Shown here one piece after another: positions 59,138 through 64,000 of a stretch of DNA of 64,000 nt. The stretch is taken from positions 1,830,985 through 1,894,984 of the forward strand of contig NZ_LR732817.1 in NCBI RefSeq assembly GCF_902506195.1, read 5' to 3'. The notes below the pieces were generated by a model. It had not been told where the DNA came from and ran no database searches. It saw nothing but the letters and a program-made list of their open reading frames with translations. Numbering within the stretch: the first letter of the stretch is position 1; every line of letters starts with the position of its first letter. Source of the DNA: Citricoccus sp. K5. GTDB lineage: Bacteria; Actinomycetota; Actinomycetes; Actinomycetales; Micrococcaceae. Both the position numbers and the translations under genes were made by a program.

Positions 59138-60269
59138 CGAGCAGGCGCTCGAGCGGGACCGGACCGGCGAGGACCCGGCCGTCGTCGGCGAGCAAGACCG
59201 TGGCCAGCGGCGTGCTCAGCACCCGGCCAGCCGCCGAGTCGATGGCGTACTGGTCCAGGAGCGGCGAGTCCGTCAGGCCCGCGGGCACCTTCTCGGCGGG
59301 GATGACGGCGACGGCGTCCCACCCGGAACCGAGCACGGAGTCGCCTCCTGCCGGATGACGGTCTCCGGCGTGCGGGCCGGAGCCATGCGGACCGGAACGG
59401 TGCGCACCAGGCCACATCCCGACGTCGGGCCGGGCCCGTTCGACTTCGGCGCCCGCGGGCGGGGTGAACTCGAACAGACCGGCGTCCGGGGTCTCGGTCG
59501 AATAGCTCGTGTAAGCGACGCTGATGGCCGGGTCCTCCTGGCCCACTGCCCGGATACGGACGCTCAACGGCGCGCCGGTGGCGGCGTCGACGGCAAGGGT
59601 GACATCCTCGACGAGCGTGTCCGGAGTGCGCGGGTCGAGCCGCAGCGTGTAGGCGTCTCGGCCGGCGACTCGGGTGTCCTCGCCAACGGTGACCTCCGTG
59701 GTGGGATCCAATCCCGCCAGCGCCTTCTCGGCCAGCCGCTCGGGGGTCATGTCGCCTTCCGGGGCATGCGCCATGCCGTGGCCGCGGCCAGCACCGTCGG
59801 GCCCCTCCGGCAGGATGACTTGCGCGGCCCGGCGCTCCGCCGAATCGTATGCCCAGACTTCCTGCCCGTTGCGCACCACATTGCGCTCGTCCGTGCCGTC
59901 GAAGACCTGCACCCGGAGCCGGTCGGCGCCGTCCGCGAAGACGCGCGCCTCGTGGGTTCCGGAAAGCAGCGAGAATGCCTCGGCGAGGCCCTCCGGCACA
60001 ATTCCACCGGCACTCGACCCTTCCGATCCGCCCCGCTCCGGGCCCTGCCCCGTCGGCAATTGCGGCAGGCCCAGCGCGAAACTGGCCTCGACGGTGCCGG
60101 AGAAGGAGGTGTCGTGGTGCCCTGCGGACAATGCCAGGACCTCCTCGGCTGTCCGGTCCGGCAGGTCCGCCTGGGCATTGGCCGTCAGGCCCCCGCCGAG
60201 CGCGATCACGCCCACGATCACCGGCACCGCCACGGCCGGGATCCACTTGCTGCGCTGCTTGGATGCCAT
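59118..60269 (-). CDS. Exported LolA-like (DUF2092-type) protein
   Basis: 383 residues. The signal peptide is KWIPAVAVPVIVGVIALGGG with ANA-QAD as the likely cleavage site. The body has repeated beta-strands: FSGTVEASFALGLPQL, RLRVQVFDGTDERNVVRNGQ, EVWAYDSAERRAAQVILPEG, and AYTLRLDPRTPDT, matching LolA/LppX-like half-barrels that bind lipid. Since these bacteria have no typical outer membrane, a lipid or lipoprotein carrier role for the adjacent ABC transporter is inference. The region after residue 285 has a Gly/His/Pro-rich, low-complexity insertion. ATG at 60269. Confidence 0.85.
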   Translation of the reverse strand: MASKQRSKWIPAVAVPVIVGVIALGGGLTANAQADLPDRTAEEVLALSAGHHDTSFSGTVEASFALGLPQLPTGQGPERGGSEGSSAGGIVPEGLAEAFSLLSGTHEARVFADGADRLRVQVFDGTDERNVVRNGQEVWAYDSAERRAAQVILPEGPDGAGRGHGMAHAPEGDMTPERLAEKALAGLDPTTEVTVGEDTRVAGRDAYTLRLDPRTPDTLVEDVTLAVDAATGAPLSVRIRAVGQEDPAISVAYTSYSTETPDAGLFEFTPPAGAEVERARPDVGMWPGAHRSGPHGSGPHAGDRHPAGGDSVLGSGWDAVAVIPAEKVPAGLTDSPLLDQYAIDSAAGRVLSTPLATVLLADDGRVLAGPVPLERLLDVASSG

Positions 60270-60318
60270 GGGAGGTCCACCTTAAGGAATTCGTCTTCCC
60301 CGTCCACGCTACGCCGGC

Positions 60319-60354
60319 CCCGGGCCCGTGGCGAGGGGCCCGGGCCCGTGGCGG
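60319..60354. repeat. Short tandem duplication in the gap before the LolA-like gene
   Basis: CCCGGGCCCGTGGCG occurs at 60319-60333 and 60339-60353, spaced 20 bases, in the 95-base gap between the GcvT fusion and the LolA-like gene. Each unit contains the palindrome CGGGCCCG. Likely slippage, possibly a termination element. Confidence 0.7.
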
Positions 60355-60364
60355 GGGGCGGGCC

Positions 60365-62752
60365 TCAGGACCGCGGCTTCTCCTTCTTCGGATCGTAGAA
60401 GGGCGTGGCCACCACGGTGGCGGGAATCCGCTTCTGCTGGCCGTCCAGCTTGCCGATCTCCACCTCGGCACCCGCGTCCGCGTGCTCCACCATCATCCGG
60501 CACAGCGCGATGTTCTTGCGCAGGACCGGGGACCGGGTGGCGGAGGCTACCACGCCGACCTGGAAGCGGCCCACGTGCACCGTGTCCCCGTGCCCGGCGG
60601 GCTCGTTGCCCGCCAGTTCGAGGCCGACCATCCTGCGCTGTGGGTTCGCCTTGCGCTTGAGCAGGGAATCCCGGCCGGAGAAGTCGTCCTCCTTGGTCTT
60701 CAGTGGCACGGTGAAGCCGATGCCGGCCTCGAAGGGGTCGATCTGGTCGTTGAAGTCGTACCCGGCGAAGACCAGCCCGGACTCGATCCGGAGCATGTCC
60801 AGCGCATCGAGTCCCAGTGGCGTGAGCCCGTGGGGCTTCCCCGCCTCCCAGACCGCGTCCCACACGGCGTTGGCGTGGCTGGGATGGCAGAACAGCTCGT
60901 AGCCGAGCTCGCCGGAATAGCCCGTGCGGGACACGATCACGGGGGTGCCCTGGTGGTCCCCGATCCGGCCGATCGTGAAGCGGAACCAGGTCACCGAGTC
61001 GAAGTCCGGCTGGTGCGGTGGGGTCCAGATCAGATCCCTCAGGATGTCCCGGCTGGCCGGGCCCTGCACGGCGATGTTGTGCAGCTGGTCCGTGGAGTCC
61101 TTGATCCAGACCCGGTCCAGGCCCCGTTCGGTCGCCACCTGCCGCATCCACTCACCGGTGTAGTCCTCCCCGGGAATCACCCGGAAGTTGGTGTCGGAGC
61201 AGCGGAACACGGTGGCGTCGTCGATCATGCCGCCGGTGTCGTTGCAGATCGCCGTGTAGACCACCTGCCCCTCGGAGAGCTTGCGGATGTTCCGGGTCAT
61301 GCAGTACTGCAGCAGCGCCTCGGCGTCCGGGCCGATCACCTCGAACTTGCGCAGAGGAGACAGGTCCATCACGGCGGCCTTCTCCCGGCACGCCCAGTAC
61401 TCGGCCTTGGGCCCGTAGCCGTCGTAGTGCGTCGGCAGCCAGAAGTTCCGGTACTCCGTGAACTGCTTCGTCAGTGCACTCGTCCGCTCGTGGAAGGCGG
61501 TCTCACGCGTGAGCTTGGGCACGGAGTCGGGATTGGTGCGGTGGGTGATGGCCATGGAGAATTTCCGCTCCGAGGGGTAGACGCGCAGGTGGATGTCAGT
61601 GGGGACCCAGCCGTTGGAGGGGTCGATGTCGTCGGGGCAGGCGGAGGAGGCGCAGACCAGGTCCTGCTGGGCCTGCATCATCACGTAGTCCCCCGGGCGG
61701 GACCAGGGCTCGTCGAACACCAGCATGTTGTGCTCGTCGAACATGGTGTTGTAGAAGAGGTTCAGCGCCGGCCAGGACTTCCGGGCGGTCACCGAATACC
61801 GCTTGAGCTGGCCGTTGAAGTTGTCCGTGCAGTTCACGTGCCCCGGGTAGCCGAAATCCTCGTAGTACTTGGCGTTGCACGCCGGCGTGAAGGCGTCATG
61901 ACGCCCCACCGTGTCCCGGATGATCGCGACCAGCGGGTCCATGTCCTGGTTGTAGAACTTGCCGTGCAGCCCGGGCTGGGCGTAGGCCTGGCCCACGATG
62001 TGCCGGGTGGTGCTGGCGTCCAGCCCCAGCTCGCGTCCCTCCTGCAGTGCCCGCGCGTCGAAGGCCAGGAAGTCCGAACACTGGCGGCCGGCCACATCGA
62101 TGATCTGGATGTAGTCGCCCTTCTTGACCTCGTAGCCGATCGCCGTGCTGTGGTCGATCCGCGCGTCCAGGACCGGCTCGGCCAGCGGCGGGGGCAGCTC
62201 GATCTCCCGCGGCCGGTACGGGTCCGCCCGCTGGACCTCGATCATCAGGTCGGAGGGCGGGTTCTGCTCCTCGAAGTTCATGGCCCAGGTGGGGTTCCCG
62301 ACGACGGCCGTCACCGGCCGCTGCGCCGTGAACGTCTCCCGGGACCCGGCTGGGGACCAGCCGCCGAACAGGCGAACGCCGTGGGCGGCATCCGGCCGCA
62401 GCCCGCGCAGGGCCAGGGCGGTGACCACGCGGGCGACCTGCTGGTTGTCAAAGGCGGAGCCCTCGGTGAGCGAGCCCAGCACCGTCGCCGGCCCATCGGC
62501 CCGCAGCCCGAGGGCGGAGAAGTCCTCCCCGCCGTTGCCCAGCACGGTCAGCTCGGCGGCCTGGGCCCCGAAGCGGTCCACCACGGTGAGTTCGTCCCCG
62601 GACTCGAGTTCCAGGGCGGTCACTCCTCCGGGGCGGACCCAATACCGTTCGTGTCCCGGCACCACGGGCAGCAGCCCCGGTTGCACCAATCGCGGCCTGG
62701 CCAGATCGAGCGGGAGTGAAGTCAGGTCAGTGAGATCGAGGGGTGCAGTCAC
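60365..62752 (-). CDS. DUF1989 - GcvT-like aminomethyltransferase fusion
   Basis: 795 residues. Residues 190-400 match DUF1989 (urea-carboxylase-associated): GYEVKKGDYIQIIDVAGRQC with SDFLAFDA, HVNCTDNFNG and DLVCASSACPDD. Residues 415-795 are GcvT-like (aminomethyltransferase): KAEYWACREKAAVMDLSPLR, VYTAICNDTGGMIDDATVF, RTGYSGELGYELF and VASATRSPVLRKNIAL. Residues 1-190 look like a degenerate second DUF1989-like half (ESGDELTVVDRFGAQAAELT). The combined protein may demethylate an amine-containing compound and pass the one-carbon unit to tetrahydrofolate. GTG at 62752 with GAGGAGGGA upstream. No urea or glycine-cleavage genes adjoin it. Confidence 0.88.
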   Translation of the reverse strand: MTAPLDLTDLTSLPLDLARPRLVQPGLLPVVPGHERYWVRPGGVTALELESGDELTVVDRFGAQAAELTVLGNGGEDFSALGLRADGPATVLGSLTEGSAFDNQQVARVVTALALRGLRPDAAHGVRLFGGWSPAGSRETFTAQRPVTAVVGNPTWAMNFEEQNPPSDLMIEVQRADPYRPREIELPPPLAEPVLDARIDHSTAIGYEVKKGDYIQIIDVAGRQCSDFLAFDARALQEGRELGLDASTTRHIVGQAYAQPGLHGKFYNQDMDPLVAIIRDTVGRHDAFTPACNAKYYEDFGYPGHVNCTDNFNGQLKRYSVTARKSWPALNLFYNTMFDEHNMLVFDEPWSRPGDYVMMQAQQDLVCASSACPDDIDPSNGWVPTDIHLRVYPSERKFSMAITHRTNPDSVPKLTRETAFHERTSALTKQFTEYRNFWLPTHYDGYGPKAEYWACREKAAVMDLSPLRKFEVIGPDAEALLQYCMTRNIRKLSEGQVVYTAICNDTGGMIDDATVFRCSDTNFRVIPGEDYTGEWMRQVATERGLDRVWIKDSTDQLHNIAVQGPASRDILRDLIWTPPHQPDFDSVTWFRFTIGRIGDHQGTPVIVSRTGYSGELGYELFCHPSHANAVWDAVWEAGKPHGLTPLGLDALDMLRIESGLVFAGYDFNDQIDPFEAGIGFTVPLKTKEDDFSGRDSLLKRKANPQRRMVGLELAGNEPAGHGDTVHVGRFQVGVVASATRSPVLRKNIALCRMMVEHADAGAEVEIGKLDGQQKRIPATVVATPFYDPKKEKPRS

Positions 62753-62924
62753 CGGTATCCCTCCTCAGGGATGTCTGAACAATGGTCGGGACGCTGTCCG
62801 GTAGCGGCGTTCCCCGCACCGTAGCCCACATTCCCGGCCCATGTAAGAGGACCTTGAGAGGTCTCTGTGTTGGGCATCGAACCTCGGAGACATCAAACGG
62901 AGATTCTCCATGGCCGGCCCTCCA
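62753..62924. promoter_or_regulatory. Leader of the DUF1989-GcvT gene
   Basis: 172 bases upstream of the GTG. It contains an imperfect hairpin at 62846-62866 (AGAGGACCT and AGGTCTCT). I compared it with guanidine, glycine and tetrahydrofolate riboswitch landmarks by eye and found none. A promoter must be here but no clear hexamers are visible. Confidence 0.3.
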
Positions 62925-63146
62925 TCACCTGCGGTCAGGTGCTCCAGGTCGGTGCCCCCGGATCAGGTGGTACACGGCATAGCCCCACAGGGCGACGCTG
63001 ACGACCAGAAGGGCCCAGTGCACCCCGTGGAGCCCTCGGTCAGGGGTGGAGAGCATGAGGATCTGAGCCACGATGTTGAAGCTCATGGCGAAGGCCAGCA
63101 GCCAGGCCACCGTGCGCGTGGGGCGCTGCTTCCAGTCGAATCCCAT
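62925..63146 (-). CDS. Small two-helix membrane protein
   Basis: 73 residues. Two membrane helices, about 13-32 (VAWLLAFAMSFNIVAQILML) and 43-61 (HWALLVVSVALWGYAVYHL), flanked by basic tails. The layout (short positive start, two helices, Arg-rich end) is sensible and the ATG at 63146 is preceded by GGGG. Not recognised; a hypothetical protein. Coding status is likely but not certain because of its length. Confidence 0.6.
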   Translation of the reverse strand: MGFDWKQRPTRTVAWLLAFAMSFNIVAQILMLSTPDRGLHGVHWALLVVSVALWGYAVYHLIRGHRPGAPDRR

Positions 63147-63341
63147 GACCCCAGCATAGGTTCGGGAACCAGCCGCGCGCCTCCGTAGGCGAATCGTCTT
63201 CGTCTGATCCGGAGCCCAGTGCCCGTCATGGACCTTTCAGGGCAGTGAGTAGGACGCTTCCACCGATGTCCTCGGCAGACCCCGGCATCACCTCCAGGCT
63301 TCACCGGTAGAGGATCGGCATGCGGCACTGCCTGGCGTCAA
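63147..63341. other. 195-base gap, no feature found
   Basis: Between the small membrane-protein gene and the GNAT gene I see no credible open frame, hairpin terminator or tRNA. Local G+C is lower than the window average in places. Confidence 0.4.
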
Positions 63342-63854
63342 TCATTCGTTCTGCCAGCGAGTCTCGCCGTCCTTGACCACGGATGTCGGGTGCAGGCCCT
63401 GCTTGCGGGCGATGGCCGCTGACGCCGCGTGGTCGGGGTGGATGTAGGCAACATAGCGGTCGACTCCGGTCGCCGTCAGCCAGCCAATCATTGATGCTGT
63501 GGCCTCAGTGGCGAGGCCGCGGCCCTGGAATGCTGGCGAAATCACCCAGGCGATGTTGGCCTCGAACTCGTCCGCGCGACGCTCGACGGTGGCCTGCACA
63601 TATCCGACAGCGCGCCGCGAATCATGGAGGGCGACGACCCAGTTCAGCCACCACTGCGCGTTGTCGTCAGAATGGCCCAACGTTTGCACCCGGTAGAGCC
63701 TTTGCAATTGCTCCAACGTCGGCGGCGTGCCGCCGGTGAACTCGTATATCGATGGGTCAGCCAGCACAGGCAACATCTCTGGGGCGTGCTGGACGGTGAG
63801 TGGGTCGAGAACGACGCGCGTCGACTCGATCGGCTCGATGGCAGGCCAGTTCAT
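63342..63854 (-). CDS. GNAT family N-acetyltransferase (RimJ/RimL type)
   Basis: 170 residues. TRVVLDPLTVQHAPEMLPVL begins the fold; NIAWVISPAFQGRGLATEAT carries the pyrophosphate-binding Q/RxxGxG/A loop for acetyl-CoA, and AYIHPDHAASAAIARKQGLH is the family second motif. It acetylates an amine, substrate unknown. ATG at 63854. Some stretches have lower G+C than the neighbours, for example the 60 bases from 63661 (32 of 60 G or C). Confidence 0.92.
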   Translation of the reverse strand: MNWPAIEPIESTRVVLDPLTVQHAPEMLPVLADPSIYEFTGGTPPTLEQLQRLYRVQTLGHSDDNAQWWLNWVVALHDSRRAVGYVQATVERRADEFEANIAWVISPAFQGRGLATEATASMIGWLTATGVDRYVAYIHPDHAASAAIARKQGLHPTSVVKDGETRWQNE

Positions 63855-64000
63855 GGTCAGATCCTCGCACGGTGTGAGGTAGGCGCGATGACACCGCGGG
63901 AGAAGGCGACTTGCCTCAGGTAGGGAACGCTATATGGCGACGAATTTGCGCCGGACGGTCGCGGACCACAACGACCGGCCCGCTCCCATATGACGTTCCT
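63855..64000. other. Right window edge, possible C-terminal end of an unassigned minus-strand gene
   Basis: On the minus strand a frame enters from the edge and stops at 63930-63932, ending with MGAGRSLWSATVRRKFVAI. Only about 22 codons are visible and I do not recognise it, so it may be a gene end or chance. Confidence 0.2.

Noticed and set aside
59849-62719. 956-codon open plus-strand frame opposite the DUF1989-GcvT and LolA-like genes
   Set aside because: Composition is Arg/Pro/Gly/Val-rich, without family motifs, and mirrors the codon structure of the real minus-strand genes.
62753-62924. Possible riboswitch in the leader of the DUF1989-GcvT gene
   Set aside because: No guanidine, glycine or tetrahydrofolate riboswitch landmarks could be matched by eye; only an imperfect hairpin remains.
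1-64000. CRISPR array, prophage, insertion sequence, integron or rRNA operon
   Set aside because: No array of spaced identical repeats, no transposase or integrase frame and no rRNA-like sequence was seen on either strand.

Overview
The window is high-G+C (about 70% by eye), almost fully coding, with many ATGA/GTGA/TGATG gene overlaps and frequent GTG starts. Gene content (MtrAB, AdnAB, UvrD2, RskA-type anti-sigma domain, UPF0182, DUF2342, FolP2-like protein, Lon-like PDZ protease) points to an actinobacterium. Gene order (mtrA divergent from a DUF4129/DUF4350/MoxR/DUF58 operon; iscS-mnmA near a MetE-like gene) fits the family Micrococcaceae. Genus is not decided. No prophage, transposase, CRISPR array, rRNA or replication origin was seen.

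Region by region. 1-837 (-): mtrA and the first codons of mtrB. 1065-6889 (+): five-gene envelope operon (membrane protein, DUF4129, DUF4350, MoxR ATPase, DUF58). 6996-14093 (-): an oligopeptide-type ABC importer (lipoprotein, two permeases, one fused double ATPase) followed without a gap by chorismate mutase and a cysteine-free MetE-like protein. 14283-16759 (-): mnmA and a cysteine desulfurase, the tRNA 2-thiouridine pair. 16777-20495 (-): a tightly coupled five-gene locus with a small DUF6507/WXG-like protein, a long WXG/LXG-like protein with a glycine-rich hydrophobic C-terminal part, and three unknown genes, one a three-helix membrane protein; parts are clearly lower in G+C. 20618-21781 (-): diacylglycerol-kinase-family protein. 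22045-25457 (+): FolP2-like, RibD-C reductase, J-domain/NERD-like protein, TrmL.

25617-27263 (+) holds the most unusual gene: one uninterrupted frame containing an ECF sigma factor, an anti-sigma domain, one transmembrane helix and an RskA-type extracytoplasmic domain, preceded by 10-bp-phased repeats and a perfect inverted repeat. 27271-29726 (-): PIG-L deacetylase and HtrA-type protease. 29982-33037 (+): TPM-domain protein and PspA. 33038-33290: repeats, hairpins and a tRNA-fMet gene (-). 33532-38024 (-): UPF0182 and Lon-like PDZ protease. 38248-41622: DUF2342 protein, YgjP-like metallopeptidase, orphan ThiF/cyclodehydratase-like protein. 41692-53480: UvrD2, NudC, a phosphotransferase-like protein with an altered metal-binding motif, and AdnB/AdnA. 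53528-57184: alkyltransferase-like protein, DEDDh exonuclease, hemL, hemB. 57256-60269 (-): ABC permease, ATPase and LolA-like exported protein with overlapping ends. 60365-62752 (-): a large DUF1989-GcvT fusion. 62925-63854 (-): a small membrane protein and a GNAT acetyltransferase.

Functionally the window is mostly chromosomal housekeeping: envelope stress and cell-wall control (MtrAB, HtrA, PspA, MoxR/DUF58, sigma-RskA), DNA repair (AdnAB, UvrD2, ATL), haem and folate-type metabolism, and tRNA modification. The two regions that look least ordinary are the WXG/LXG-like locus and the membrane-tethered sigma factor.
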